From contig VZRN01005002.1 of NCBI GenBank assembly GCA_013397935.1, positions 210,858-274,857 of the forward strand: a stretch of 64,000 bases of DNA, written 5' to 3'. Source of the DNA: Dasyornis broadbenti (Eukaryota; Chordata; Aves; Passeriformes; Dasyornithidae). The number at the start of each line of letters is the position of its first letter. Position 1 is the stretch's first letter. The notes below the pieces were generated by a model, which was not told the DNA's origin, made no database searches, and worked only from the letters and a program-made list of their open reading frames with translations. This document shows positions 1-13,379 of this stretch, piece after piece. The translations under genes and the position numbers were made by a program.

Positions 1-779
1 TAGTAGGTAAACACTTCTTCAATGTGACAGCACGTACAAATGTGTGCTATAATTTTACACAATAATTCTATCTGATGAGCATAAGGATGAATGCTTTTGT
101 TGTTTGAAACTACAGCCTTTTATCTGAACATCTGCATCTTTCCAAAGTAATCTCTTTATTGGTTAAAGCTTGCTTCCCTTGTCTCAACACTTCTGATCAG
201 GGGCTAGATAAAGACTACTTGCCTATGGTTTGAAGGTGAATCCACAGCTTGGATAACTGGGGTAAAATGCTTCTTGCAGCAAGACGTTCTGGTTCCCCAC
301 AAGCATACACACATGTTTTTCTGGCGTGAAAAGGGTTGGTGCAGGGTGGGAAGAGGAGGGTAGGAAGGGAAAGCAAGCAACATGGCACAAGGATGGTGTA
401 GGGGAAGGTTAAAACTCCCAACTTGTCCTTTCTTTTCTTTCAGATAAGAGGACACTCGGTTGTTGGAGCTGTTTTTTGACAATAGGTCACCACCACTTTT
501 ACTTCACAGAAGACAATACTACCGCCAGTGTCTGTATTTTCCCCCTTTTCTGTGCATGTTTTATTCTAATGGCTGGTGGGTTGCTTGTCAGCTCTGAGAA
601 CCCCTCCAGCAGCAGTGTGTTTCTGTGGCATGCTCCATGGAGTCTCCACGATTCCCCAGACACTGAGTATGGAAGCTACACCAATATGTGCACCCTGGGT
701 CAGGAGGAAAATAATGAAAAAGTCTCCAGAGCAGCTGCATGAGATGGTCATAAATAGGAGACATTTTTCTTTCCTCTTG
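1..779. other. Non-coding spacer
   Basis: I see no gene or recognisable repeat here. The short open frames on both strands (up to about 110 codons) overlap one another and show no family signature. A purine-rich stretch lies at about 325-410. The right edge passes into the possible transposase relic. Confidence 0.6.
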
Positions 780-1123
780 CCTGCTGAATGCAACACTGGG
801 AGAGCCGTGCCCCTTGCTGGAGTGTGGCCCTGCCTTGCCAGAACAGATACCCATTTGGCATTGCAAAGCCCAGCAGAGGTTACCCGGTCAAGGTGGCTGT
901 CTGGAGCAGTCTAAATAAATTCTCCGTTTCTGGGAATTACCACTCCGTTGGTCAGAGCATTGGTCGTGTGGCTGCTGGCATACCAGCTCTACAAACAGAG
1001 AAAAAAAGTGTCAGGACTATTTTAATAAAGGATTCCAATGGGAGTCAAAAGCATGTTGATGATTTCTTTCATGTGTTAATGCCATTAGCTACCTCAGGCA
1101 TTAAGCGTGGTGAGTACCAGTAA
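780..1123 (+). pseudogene. Possible HARBI1-like (PIF/Harbinger) transposase relic
   Basis: An uninterrupted plus frame of about 111 codons (ATG at 788) resembles the middle of HARBI1-type transposases, the nuclease proteins of PIF/Harbinger DNA transposons. Those proteins carry a helix-turn-helix segment with a basic 'VEKRVAxAxWKLATP' stretch, then 'YRSVGxxFGVG', then the catalytic DDE domain. Here a short 'PVKVAVW' is followed about 14 residues later by 'GNYHSVGQ' and then 'IGRV'. A further 'HVDDFF' and 'GIKRGE' sit about where the family has 'IVDGF' and 'AIDGTHIP'. Spacing is shortened and the acidic catalytic residues are not visible, so it would be dead. The match is made by eye from remembered family features and is weaker than the copy at about 21 kb; a chance resemblance is possible. 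Confidence 0.35.
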
Positions 1124-2783
1124 CTGACAGTGCACTGAGTGGGGAATGAATCATTTTATTTTTATTTAAGTAACTTTGTTGTTTTCGTGAAATTTGGCCT
1201 CAGCAACACTGTCAGGTTTTAATTAGTGTTGGTAACTCTGGTTCAGGGAAAAAAAAATTAAACTTGATCCATGATGTGTTACTAGAAATTTGACAAAGAG
1301 TGCCTTCCAGCCCCCTTTAAAGTGGTCTGTGTCATGAAGGGCATTGAGAAAAAACAGGCCTATGGCAGAGGGACTGCTCTTGTGTCTTGGTTTTTCATGG
1401 AGGATGTAAACAGAGAAAGTTTCCTTATGTTTCTCCACGGCCAGCCCATCCAACTTCCAGGCATCTCGTAGGTCAAAATGCATACGTTTTGTACAAATTA
1501 AACTTTTGTGCCACTTCCTTAAGAAAGACTGCTGAGAATTGTCAGATTCATAGTAGAAAGCACATCACAGCTGGAGATGAGGACTTCTGAAAGCAAGAGG
1601 AACAAATGCATGAGGAGCTTTGCATCTAGAGCAATATTTTCTTTTGTACTCATCCTGACCAGCTGCATGCTACTTTTCTATTTGAAATGTAGAGCAGAAA
1701 AAAGAGTAGGGCTCTGGAGAATGAAGGGCAGAACCCCAGAGGTTACCCTCTCTGCTCTAAGATGAGTATCTTCAAAACACCATTTAACAGTATCCTCCCC
1801 TCCCCAAACCTTCATGTGCCTGAAAGCCCAGGTCCAGAGGGAAGTTGGTCCTGACAAGGACCTACAAGTCTCCTACCTCAGGTCTGTGTTCCTACTCCTT
1901 TCCCCACAATGAGCCTGGCTAGGGAGCCAAGCAGTCTGGCTGGAAATTCACTGTTTTTCTTTGTAGGGTTAGTCTTTACCTAGTTCAGCCCTGAGAGCTG
2001 GCTCCCTGCCCAGATGAGCAGGATGGTGAAGGGTAGAACGGCAGCAGCACTGACTAAGCTTGGCTTTGACTTACAGGGAACGGATCTTTCCACTCCGCCA
2101 GAAAAGCGGCAGCCGCCGTGGCCTTGGGCTCAGCCTTGCCGATCTTATTTTGCTGAGCAGACCTTGAAGTATTAAATCAGTTCCATGGAGAGCGTAAAGC
2201 ATTTCAAGAGTAATTAATACAAAATCTCCTTGAATAAATTTTAATGGGCAGAAGTCTGTCTCTTGATACAGACCTAATTACTGAGTCATTTAGTAAACAA
2301 AGGAGTAATGCTATTAGTTAAGTGTGAGAGTTGACCCTCTTTAATCTCTGTAAAGAGTCTGGGGACTTGTATCAGAGCTTTAGAGACTTCAGGGCAGCAT
2401 ACACCTAAAAATGAGCGAAAACCAGAGCTTTTCAATGTTAACCCCAAAGTCTCTAAGCTATGTACAAGAAAGAGAAAAACAAGAGTACTACAGATGTGCT
2501 CGAGCAGAGCAGTGCATGTACTTAAGCCAGTCAAGCCTGGAGGAACCTTCCTGGGAAGCTGGAGGATATTTTATTACTGCTCCTGGACTTCTTTGCTGAG
2601 GCTGCCAGTGGGTGTGCCAATTAATTCCAATGCTGACTGAGTTTTAGCAAGTGGTACCTAACAGTCAAGCAATGATTACCAAATAATTACCTGTATTTCT
2701 TCCCCTGCAGACATCAATGTATAAGCTGTAAATTAAATGAAACTTTTTTTTAGCATGTGAAGACTGATGTGAATAACATATGA

Positions 2784-2803
2784 GTATATATATATACGTA
2801 TAC
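2784..2803. repeat. TA-rich simple repeat
   Basis: A short alternating TA tract interrupted by a CG, ending in GTATAC. It is a low-complexity microsatellite. Confidence 0.8.
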
Positions 2804-5201
2804 ACTTTCTTTTTTTTATTTGCTTTTGTTCTGAACTAAGAAATGCAATAAAATCCCCTGAAAAATGTCATTGCCTATGATTAAATTGTCATTACAGGTG
2901 GATGTGAAACTTTGAGGCCTGGGTGTACAAACACTACACATCTTTAAAGGAGTTAAGAGCACTTTGTGTGACTGACAACCACAAATTCACCTTTCCTGTG
3001 TACTAAGCCATCATATCGCTAGCAAGCTGACAGCTGATGTAGGAAGAAGACAGCTGATCAAAAATATTAAAAAGGTCTTAATATACACAATGAGAAGAGG
3101 AAAATGGACTATTGAACCTATTTGATTTGGTATGAGAGTGTGTTGTGCCTTAAAATTGCTAAATCTTCTTCCCACTCCTCCTCACTTCTCACTCATGTCT
3201 AGACCAAGCACTGAATTTAAGGTGCTTTTACCACAGCATCTGTTTGCTTGGGAACTTTGCTGGCCATTTTGATCACTCTGACTTTTTATGTCTGAAATGT
3301 GGTCACTGGGTCAGCTGCTTGCAAGCTCTGAGTTTGCCTGTCTGCATTGTGCTTTCTCTTGACTCATAAAAATCCTGGCTCATTAAGGAAGCCTCTGACA
3401 GTTCAACAATAGTGTCTACCCATTGCATACATATGTTTAAATTTGTTTTCATCTTCATTCTCATCCAGCTAGTGCACAGCATTTGCTTTGTAGTTTTGGC
3501 ATAATAGCCACAAACTCTCTGATGCATTATGAAATCATATGTTTGTGGTCCTTTCTTTTCCTTAATGAATTATAGTGTAATCAGACCTCTCAGCATCAAA
3601 AAAACCCACTCAAAAAGCGAAGATGAGAAATACTTAGAAGACAGGACACAATTAATCTGAAATAAAATCCCATGAGTGGCAGTGTTGGCTTCAGTGATTT
3701 GTGATTATCTGTTTAACACACACAAATTGATACGATTCACTTTGAACGCTCAACCTTTCTTTTTCCTTGCACAAAACAATTCCATTTGAATTCAGATTGA
3801 AGAGTGAAGGAACTGAGCTATCGAAAGAGCAAGGAATGAATGACTGTAATCAGCTTAGAAACATCAGGAGTTTAATAAATTAACTAATGATCAGTAACTA
3901 CTGGAACAGGAAAAGATAAAAAAAACCAGACCAGGTTATCCCTTCCCCTTGTGTAATCAATATGTATCAATTTTTAAAACTAATTATATAAAGATACCTT
4001 TTGAATATTGGCCTTTTCTTTCTGTCTCTATTTGTAACCATGACGGTACAAAGAGATCAGGACTCTGAGGATAAGAGGAATTTGTCTACTCGCTGCCAGA
4101 TCGCTGAGGATGTGAGGAGGAAGACCTGTCACTCTGCCAGAAAGGTCTCTTCTCAAGAAAAAACCCAGACAGGATAAGCCATTGAAGTTTTCTTCTTATC
4201 TGTAGAGAAGATCATTGGGAAACTTATGAGACCAAGTTGGTCAGGGAGAGTCTGCCAGCACATGTGCTTCAGAGGAACTCTTAGGAAGGAACCGAATTTG
4301 GAATTTCAGGCTTCATTGTCTTCTACAAACTTCCACAAAATAAGAGGTTAACGGAGTTTCATGTAAAGCCACATGTCTGAGTAAAACATTTCACTTTTAT
4401 TTAGGTGGGGTTTTTCTCCCCATTCTAGTAGATAAGAGAATGAATCACTGGAATTTTTGTACTCTCCATTTCTAACTGGTGGGAAGGGAGGGCTGGTTAT
4501 TTCTGGTAGGATCAGTGTTTGTAGTGGTTTCACTCTGCATATTCCCCTTCTACAAAATCAGCTGCTCTTTGCCAGAGTTCAGAAAACAAACCCATCCCAC
4601 CTAAAGCAGGATGGACTTCTGATAACTACTGGACTTTCTCTACCAGCTACGGTTTAACCTGCAGGGATCAAGGAGACAAAATGCAGCCTACTTTCTATGT
4701 TACTTCCCAGCAAACAATAAGAGTCTGTCACTCAGATCCCATCTGCAGTGAAAAACAGGTGCTTCTCACACTTGCCTTTGAGTTCTCTGGAAAAATCACT
4801 CAGCTTGGGCTTGGATTTTACTACTAAGACCACTGACTTGAGTGAAAAGCCAACCTTTGGCATGTGGACTGTCACGGTGATTGGTATAGCTTTTTCTAAA
4901 AACAAGTTCCAGTGCTTAGGCAAAATGAATTGCCTGAGTTTTTTTACATTTTTGCAAGGTGACAGAGGGATTTTTTTGTGTCAGAGATTGAATGAAATCT
5001 TTTCAAAATACTGGTTACCAGCACACAGCCTTGCTTGAGGTATGATCCAAGACTGAAGCAAAAGAAAGTCTGATTGTTGCCTGATTGCAATGGCTTCATA
5101 TCAGACTCTTGCTCTTTCTTCCCCTTGTGTTCACTGGTAACATGTAGCAATAGAGTAGAATCTGAAGAAAGAAAAATAAACTAGAAACATAAATCAAAAG
5201 A

Positions 5202-5225
5202 AATACAATACAATACAATAAAATA
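5202..5225. repeat. (ATACA)n pentanucleotide microsatellite
   Basis: About four tandem copies of the pentamer AATAC/ATACA, running into an A-rich AAATAAAT tail. Confidence 0.85.
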
Positions 5226-6177
5226 AATCTAAGAATATTCCATTCATATTGAGCTGTTGTAACAGCAAAGGGCAAAATCATTAATTTAACTCTGTCTGTA
5301 TTTGAATATGCCCTCCCTTAGCAAGCTACTCTGTCATATTGAGTTTACTCTATTGGCCACAGGAGTTTACTCTGTCCTTACAATAATGGTGAAATTACAT
5401 GCATGAGACTAATGGCTACTTGCCAAGTCTAACCATTCAAACTGTACGTAATTTCATTCTGCCCTGCTTAAAATGAATCCTTTTCCCACTGAAATCAAGA
5501 TTCTTGTTGCCATTATCCTTGGGAAGAGTGGTTTCAGGCTGGTCTTCAGATGTTCAGAGCAACTATTTTGGGATTTTTCATCTGTAGATTGAAATGGCTC
5601 CGTGTATGCTGTGAATAACAGGGTGAGATCTCAGGAGCCTCTGAAATGGGACGGCAGAGTTAAACTCTCATTGCAAAAAGCGTTACTCTTAACCCTGCAG
5701 CAAGGCTCTAGACCAGAAATCATGAGGAAAACATGCCTCCATCATAAAAGGTGGGATGATGATTTAGCTCCTAGGGAGATCCCTAGGTCTAAAGAATAAT
5801 AAAAAATATAGTGTTTTTGGATAGAGCTGTGTGTATCTACTGAAAGACCAACCATAAAAACCACAGCAAAATCTTACTGTTAACATGGTGGTCCCACAGG
5901 GGCTGTATAAGGGCTTTTTCACATAATCATCCTGTGACTGCTTAAGATTTTGCTAGTAACGGGGTTTTTCCCCTTTCTTTGGACTACACATATTGTCAAG
6001 TGCTGTAGGAATTTACCTGGGAAGGAAGGAAGGGGATGAAGTTCACTTACACAGAAGCTGACACATGAACTCTGCAAAAACCACTTTACCACTCCCAGAG
6101 AAAGCATCAGTGTTATTTCCTTATTTTGAGCTATAGGAGTTCACATCCTCATTTTTTCTATAGACACTTTCAGATCT

Positions 6178-6190
6178 CACACACACACAG
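6178..6190. repeat. Short CA dinucleotide run
   Basis: Six CA units followed by G. It is a minor microsatellite. Confidence 0.7.
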
Positions 6191-7329
6191 AGAACATACC
6201 TCCCTCCCATTCTTCTTTTGAGTTTATAGTCCACAGATTCACTTCTTTTGCTGGGCCTCTTAGATCTTTGGAATCAGCACATTTATATTCAAAGCTGAGG
6301 ACGGGTATCCTAAGGAGAGGAAAAAGGTACTAATCAGGTCTTGCCTCTGCCACCAGCTCTTGGATGTCCTCCAGAAACTGACTTGTGAACTTTGGCTCTT
6401 TTACCTTTAAAGAGAATATTACTTCTTTTCTCTTACCTTGTTACTGTAAACCAAAAAAATCTAGAGTTTAGGCACTTTCTCAGCTGTGTCTCAGTGCTAT
6501 GAAGCTGTTAGCACTCTTCTTCGAGCTAGAGGCCTGCTACAACCTTCCTTGGCCACCCATGCCAGGATTACTCAGAATTTTATGCGCAGGGCAGCTGTTA
6601 TAGTTTGTAGTTGCCCTGAGTGTCCTCACTACTGCTTATAGGTAATTCTCTAACTTCTTCTAATTGAAAACAGAGGGCTTGGTTGAGCCAAGTAATGACT
6701 CAGGTCAGTCTGTTATGTCAGAACTCAGCACTTGCCTCAAAGTTGTCTTGTTCTCTAGATGCAGCTGTGTTCAAGCCTGGCATGCGTTGCTAAAAAAATG
6801 TCTCTTTCTCTTTATGACTCATAGGTGAATAGCATGGGCCATGTCTATGGATCTTACCCACGATTTCAGATGATTTTCATCATCAGTGCTAAATCCCTTC
6901 AGTAAGGCTGGGGGAGTTTTCCACCAGCCAAATTAAAGCTGTGCCACACTGCCAATAGAAGCTAACAGGACAGAAACAGGACAGAAGCAGAGGTTTTGTA
7001 GCCCAGTGGCTGTAGCAGACAGATGGAACAAAGCTGTCATGGTATCTGGTCCCTGCTTCCTGGCTTTTGTTGATTACCCAGTACCTATTATTCACACAAG
7101 TGAAATAGAATAAAAAAGTCACATTAGTCCTGTACGTAGCTCCACTTCGAAGAAGAACTGAGTCTTGCCTGGAGCTGTTGTGGAGGGGAAACTTCTTCTC
7201 CTACTTCTTCCTGCAAGTCTGGTGTTGTAGTATGCCCTTCCTGCCTTGTATGTATGAAGACAGAGCTACTTCAGTACCTGGATGATTGTGTAAGATAAGG
7301 GCAATAATTACATACAGCACGCTTGTAAC

Positions 7330-7552
7330 CCTTTTCATGGGCAGCTTACAAAACTCCTTAAAAACATTCATCTCTTCTCACAACATGCCTGGGAGGTAGA
7401 TAAGGTTTATTATTCATACAAGCCATCGTTTACTGTGTACCAAGAGACACTACCCTGTTGCTGGTACACCGAAGATAAACAACTTGCCCAGACAAAGCCT
7501 GGAAGGGAACTTCGGGTTGCTCCAAACCATGTGTTTCAATCCTTAGGCCAAA
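7330..7552 (+). mobile_element. MIR-type SINE relic
   Basis: MIR is an ancient tRNA-derived SINE family spread through amniote genomes by LINE machinery. The order of landmarks matches its body: 'ctcacaacatgcctgggagg' for the 'CCTCACAACAACCCTGTGAGG' block, then 'taaggtttattatt' for the 'TATTATTATCC' block, then 'aacttgcccagacaaagcc' for 'TAACTTGCCCAAGGTCACA', and a trailing segment about where 'GGGATTCGAACCCAGG' would lie. The tRNA-like head is not recognisable. The element is heavily diverged and inert. Boundaries are approximate. Confidence 0.55.
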
Positions 7553-8775
7553 GCAGTGTTTTCAAAGTTATTTAACCTGGCAAAAGTTAAGGCAGTGGGT
7601 TCTGCCACTGCGATAAATCCTGATCTCCTGGTTTGCCGCAGCAGGGATGAGCGTGGCAAAGGAGGCAGGAGAAGGGCCGATAAGGCTGGCAGTGCTTTGC
7701 TCACCGCTTGCCGGTGTGCATGTGGTCTGCCCTCCCGGGGGTGAACACTGCTTCTAGACTGCCTGATGAGTCAAGGTATTGTGGCTGAGACTGCAAGCAT
7801 TGGCTCTGTCACCAGGCAGACAGACAGACATTCAAAGAAACCACAGCCCTCTGGTTTCTTTGCCCTTGTTTGCTTAATAAAGTTTGGGTTGTGTGTGCGT
7901 GTACACATTTTTTCACCCACAGCACAAACAAATACTGCTTAACACCTGAGGGTGGCTGGCTCTCAGAAGTGCCTCTGGAAAGATGACTCAGAGGAGGAGT
8001 AGTGGGAGGCTCCTATGGCATTCGTCCTAACGCGGGAAAGAGCATTCCTTCTTACTGTAAGTGATCTAATTATATTACTGTAAATCTCACTCTCACATTT
8101 TCAGCTACCTCCGCACCACCTCTCAGGCTGAACTTATGTAATTGTGGAAAACTCTCTCTCAAACATAAGATTCCTGCTGCATGCCACATTGTTTGCAGAA
8201 GACTTGTATGTGAGAGTGAGCAGGGAAGGGAGACTTCAGAGCAGAAGATTGAAAGTGATACCTTCTCTAAAGGTCATGAATTTGTGCATTAAATTGCACT
8301 ATGGGTGTATAACAACTTCAAAGAAAATGAGCAGTCTAAGAAAAGTATGTTGTTTTCTTCAGTGGGATGAATCCCATGTAGACAAATAGGCCAATTTTTT
8401 TACTCCTAATATTCCAATTAAACACAGTATTCCTTCTGCTTCTTGTCGTCAGTCTCACCTGGTGCCACTGATCCTATCAGTAGGCTGCTGATAGAGTCCT
8501 GGTTTCATTTCAGTCGTGCTCCATCTGCATCCCTTATGGGTGCTCCCCAAAAGCCAGCTCATCTCACACAGACCCCTGTTAACCTGGGAAGAGGACGCAG
8601 GACTAAGGTCAGGAGCACCTGTTTAAAGAGGATCGAGGTGATGAGCTGGCAGCAACAAGCACTTGGGAATATAAGGTAATTCATGGCTATGCCAGTTTTT
8701 CCTATGGCTGGGCCTCGTTAAGTTGGTGTGTGAAAGTGACTCTACCATTGGGGCCTGTTGAGGGAGAGGGTAACC
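7553..8775. other. Non-coding spacer
   Basis: No gene is seen. A G+C-richer patch at about 7,620-7,745 contains several CpG dinucleotides and a 62-codon open frame with no recognisable features. A small CAGA repeat lies near 7,817. Confidence 0.55.
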
Positions 8776-9792
8776 GTAGAACCATGGAATGGTTCTGGTT
8801 GGAAGGGAGCTTACAGATCATCCAGTTTCAACCCCTCTGCCATGGGCAGGGATGTCTTCCACTAGACCAGCTTGTTCCAATCTCTGTCCAACCTGGCTGG
8901 GAATACTTCCAGGGATGGGGCATTTTAAGATGTTCTGGGCAACCTTCACCAGTGCCTCACCACCCTCACAATGAAGAATTTCTTTCTATCATCTAATCTA
9001 AATCTCTCCTTTCTTTTAGTTTAACACCATTCCTTCTTGTCCTGTCACTATCTGCCCATGTAAAAAGTCTGTCCCCATCTTTCTTATAAGCCCCCTTCAG
9101 ATATCACAAAGTGCTCTAAAGTCTCCCCAGAGCCTTCTGCTCTCCAGGCTGAGCAACCCCAACTCTCTTTGTTTTCATAAGGAAAGACTTCCAGCCTTCT
9201 CATCATCTTCCTCTAGGCTTGCTCCAGCAGATCCATGTCTTTCTTATGCTGGAGATCCCAGAGGTGGGTGCAGCACTCCAGGTGGGGTCTCATAAGAGCA
9301 GAGTAGAGGGGAAGAACACTTCCCCTGACCTGCTGGCCTTGCTTCTTTTGATACAGACCAGCATGCTGTTGACTTTCTGGGTTGATAGTGCACATTGACA
9401 GGTCATGTCCAACCTCTCATCCACAAGAACATGCAAGTCTTTCTCCACAGTGCTGCTCTCTATGAATTCTTATCCAAGTCTGTACTCACATCTGGGATTA
9501 CCTCAACCCAGGTGTAGCACCTTGCACTTGGACTTATTGAACCTCATGAGGTTCTCGTGGGCCCAATTCTCACAGTTGTCCAAGTCCCCCTGGATGTCAT
9601 CCCTTCCTTCTGTTATATCAGCTGCACAACTTAGCTTCGTGTCATCTGCTGAAGGTGCACTGGATCCCACTGTCTATATCATTGATTAAGATAATAAAGA
9701 GCACTGGTCCCAAAACATAGCCCTGTGGGACAACACTCATCATCAGCCTCCACATGGACATAGAGCTGTTGACCACAACTTTCTGGCTGCAT
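8776..9792 (-). mobile_element. CR1 LINE, 5'-truncated copy
   Basis: CR1 is the dominant non-LTR retrotransposon of birds. Its 3' end lies at the low-coordinate side, where the plus strand reads 'tggttggaagggagctt' then 'agatcatccagtttcaaccc', the complement of the hallmark CR1 3' tail. Reading leftward on the minus strand, the C-terminal part of ORF2 is visible. There is a reverse-transcriptase block around 9,650-9,780 with 'VPQGYVLGPVLF' and 'INDIDSGI'. A later block near 9,270-9,330 shows 'LPLYSALMRPHLE'. A final block upstream of the 3' tail resembles 'FRLDxRKxFF'. The frame shifts just after the 'INDIDSGIQCT' stretch, before the 'ADDTK'-like motif, and in-frame stops occur further on, so it cannot make a working enzyme. 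The 5' part of the about 4.5-kb element is missing, as is usual for CR1. Confidence 0.93.
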
Positions 9793-12700
9793 TTGAAAAG
9801 AAAAGGAAGAGCACTGCCTGCAAGCCCTGCTCTCACTGCAGCTCAGAGACATCACTAGGAAATGAAGCAGAGGCAGGAATGGATGCAGCTGTGTGTGCCA
9901 GTGCTTGCCAGAGCAACTGAGCAGAGTTTCAGAGAGATACAAGTACCAAGGACACAGTCAGAGCAGCACCCTGAGCATGCCCTGAGAAAATCTCTGAGAA
10001 GGTACCTGGGGCAAAATGTAGACTGGAAAAGAAACCTGAATGGCAGAATATTCTGAGCATGTCTCTGCAGCCTGGTGCCCCTGGCTGGTGCCATTCCACA
10101 TGCATGCTGAGCCAGCCTGGGAGGAGAGCCTGAGCTTGTCTGTGCCGCCCCTCAGAAGATGCTGTTGTGCTCAGCTGGCTGAGCTCCAGACGCCTCCGAG
10201 CCCTGCAGAGCTGCCTGTCCACATCTGATCAAAGGCACGTCTACACAGCCTCTGAGATGATTCTGATTCTTTTTAAAATTGTATTTATTTTAACCCTTGC
10301 TCTGTTCAGAGAAAAGAAACCACAAAGCAAAACACACATTCCTTGTAAATAAGGTAGAACATCTCAAGCAATTGACACCACCATCTTCTCCATTTAACTG
10401 AGGCAGCCCACTGGGACTGTGCATTTGATGTTCATGCATTTGATGGCTGAGACAGAAAAGGCAATATTATTTTTTAAAAATAGTTTCTAAAAGAGCCCAG
10501 AATTTGATCTGTTTTCTAGGAATCCAGATGGCAATAGGCCATATAGAAAAGGGAGGGAAATAGTCACTTTAGCCCATACTTCTAAATCAAAAATAAGCAA
10601 AGAAAGAAAAAAACTGCACGTGGTCAACAAAGAACTAGCACCAGAGTCCAGTAAATTGTCAGACAAAGCAACTGCAATTCCTATGGACCCTTTTCTGTTT
10701 GCTAGGATTACACTTGGATCTCTGCACAAAATCCACATTCAAATTCTAGCTAAACTAAGAAGGGGTGAAGAGGCAATTTTCCAAAGTAGGCACAAAATGG
10801 AAATATAAATAGGGAATTTGTGCCAATGCCCTGCCACAGAAAGAGAGAATATAAGGGTGTAACAACAGCATGAGCAACAAGATGTTGAGAGCAAACTGAA
10901 AGAGCCAGGGAGTATGTGTTTAAGCTCCAAGTAAAACTTTTTTTCCTGTAGTTATTATTATCTCTATAAATGTGTGATGGAGAGAGAACCTCTCATTATA
11001 CTCTTTGAAAAACATAACACAGCTTATACTTTGAAGAAGTGAGTTTTCTGTAACTACGATAGTTGATTGTTTTATCCTGTGAATACTTCCAAAAAGCACA
11101 CACAGACACACATACACACATAAACTCTTTATAAACTGGGCACTGAACTTTTATGTACATGTGGACATTCCAGTTCACCCATCAACACACACATGTTGAA
11201 TTTTATCTGTTTTCTTATTATTTATTGCACACACATGAAAATGAGAGGCCAAATCATGTAGATGTATTTAAGACCCAATCCTGCTTCAATTGACTTGAAG
11301 TGGGTATCTTTGATGTTTTCAAATGTTCTTTCCTCCCACATCAAAATCCCATCTGTTGGCATCAGGTGAGTATCTGGAAATCTCAGCTTGTCTTTCAGAA
11401 TCAGGATTCTGGGCTTTAAGGCTGCAAACATGTCCTCAGGACATGAAACCAAAACACTCAAAGATCCAAAGGCAATGAAAAAAGGACCTGACAATCATAA
11501 TTTTTAAGATCCTGAAGTTTTTAAGCCACTCCCATGATTTTAGGGGACTAAATTGGCAGGACTGGAATTTGTTCATTTGTACTGGGCAAGCCATTGCCCA
11601 TGATGTGAACACCTCCTCTCCTGGAGGGTTGGATGTGTCTCTTCTGCCCAGAGGGTGCTGGTGATACATCTCTACTAAGGTCAATTTTCTAGATTCCTCT
11701 TAGTCACCCCACTCTTATTAAAGAGAAAAATATTTTTAGAAATTTAACAGGATCAAACAAATAGTGCTACTCTATTTCAGATCCACAATGTGCTCTAACA
11801 TCTTTGATCCCTTAGTTTTACAACACCCTTTTATATGTACAAATGTGGTGCAAGGTAGCACACAGTTCTGGATTATTTAACTTGGCAAGGTATGGAGTAT
11901 AGCTAGAAAATTATAAATGTAAAGAGATATCTGTAAAGTGTCATTTCAGAGCTAAGCATAGGTAACAAACGGAGTGTTTAATCCTTTCATTCAGTTTTGA
12001 CAGACCTTTGTGCTGTGTGTGTGATTTCCTAGAATTAGTACATGAAATGATTAAAATACAGTGAATGCACTAAGTAAATACAAACAAAACAAAATAACTA
12101 TCACCTAAGAAAAAATTATACCTGGTTTAATTAAGCACATTCTAATTGAACTGGGATGAACTTACAGAAAAGTTGAATTTTCTTGCTGAAGCAGGGCCAC
12201 ATTTAAAAACAATTCTCAGAATGTTAAGATCTATTCCTTATCTTAATTTCAGAGTTAACAAGCATGAAATCTATCTAACTGCTTAAAATCTGTACAAGAA
12301 TACTATGACAAATCACAATCAGCTGTCACATTTGCCTGTTTTATGTCTTAATTGTTCACTATCTGTGAACATTTATTCAAGCCAAGTGTTGCTTGTATGA
12401 ATGTTGGTTTTCATTTAACCGAGAAAATCACTAGGATCATATAACTATCCAAGCACTTGCTGCAAAGATTGCTAGGTGAAATGGATCTCCAATATATTTG
12501 CAAAAATAATATAGCCCTGGCTAATGCTGTGAAAGGACAAGAAATTTCCATTTCCAAGGGACTCCTAGGAAATTGACATTTACTTTTCTCTGAATCAGAA
12601 GAAAAAAGAATTGCCATGTCTGAAAAAGAAAAATCCTTGTATCACGATACTTTTATTTCTGCGATAGAAAGCAAATTACATTTTGAAAATAAAAGTAGCT

Positions 12701-13379
12701 TGGAAAAAACACCTCCTCCCCCTTAGCTTCCATTCCAAAAATGTTGAAATGGAATATTTTGACCTTCTCATAATACTTCTTCCCATTTTTTTCCCCCAAA
12801 ACAAAAGGTTGTGAAAATCAACATGCCTCAGAGAGAAGTTTTGGTTAGACAAAATGGCATTTTCTGATGGAAAAAAGCATTCCATTGAAAAAAAAATTAA
12901 CCAGCTCTAGCAATAACTCTGGATTTCACACTCTGGGCTAAATTTGCAACCCTTTGCCCTCTGCAATGAACTGGAACACTTGAGAAGTAAGGAACTAATC
13001 AGGGGAAAGAAGCACCCTCCCAGTATAGTTTGGAGACTACAGTGGGGGGCCTACTGGAATGGATCCGCACAGGCATGCTCCTCTACGGGTTCCCATGGTG
13101 TTTGCTCCCACTAGTCCAATTACAGCATGAGAGTCAGATTTGGAAGAGTCGAATATTTTTTCTTTTCTGAGGAAATAGCTTCATTTTGTTTTGTTTCTTG
13201 CTGTTCTTGGCATGGGATTCATGTTTTATTGGTATGAAATACAAGTCTGTTTTGACACTTGCAGAGACAACGCAGACAAAGTGAAACATCTTTCTAGCTA
13301 TAAACTGAAGTTTGTATGCCTTGTAAATAGTTTTTTATTGCTCATACAGTATTAAAGAAAAAAAGAAAATTTGTTACAA

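Larger units (their letters stand above)
1130..7329. other. Non-coding spacer, about 6.2 kb
   Basis: No gene is seen. Open frames are all under about 100 codons and have no recognisable domain. The stretch holds minor simple repeats (TA-rich at 2,784, ATACA units at 5,202, CA run at 6,178). An A+T-rich patch at 2,150-2,330 with several TAATTA-type cores and a TGAGTCA motif could be a conserved non-coding element, but this cannot be judged from one sequence. Confidence 0.6.

Noticed and set aside
9405..9689. 94-codon plus frame
   Set aside because: Antisense shadow of the CR1 element.
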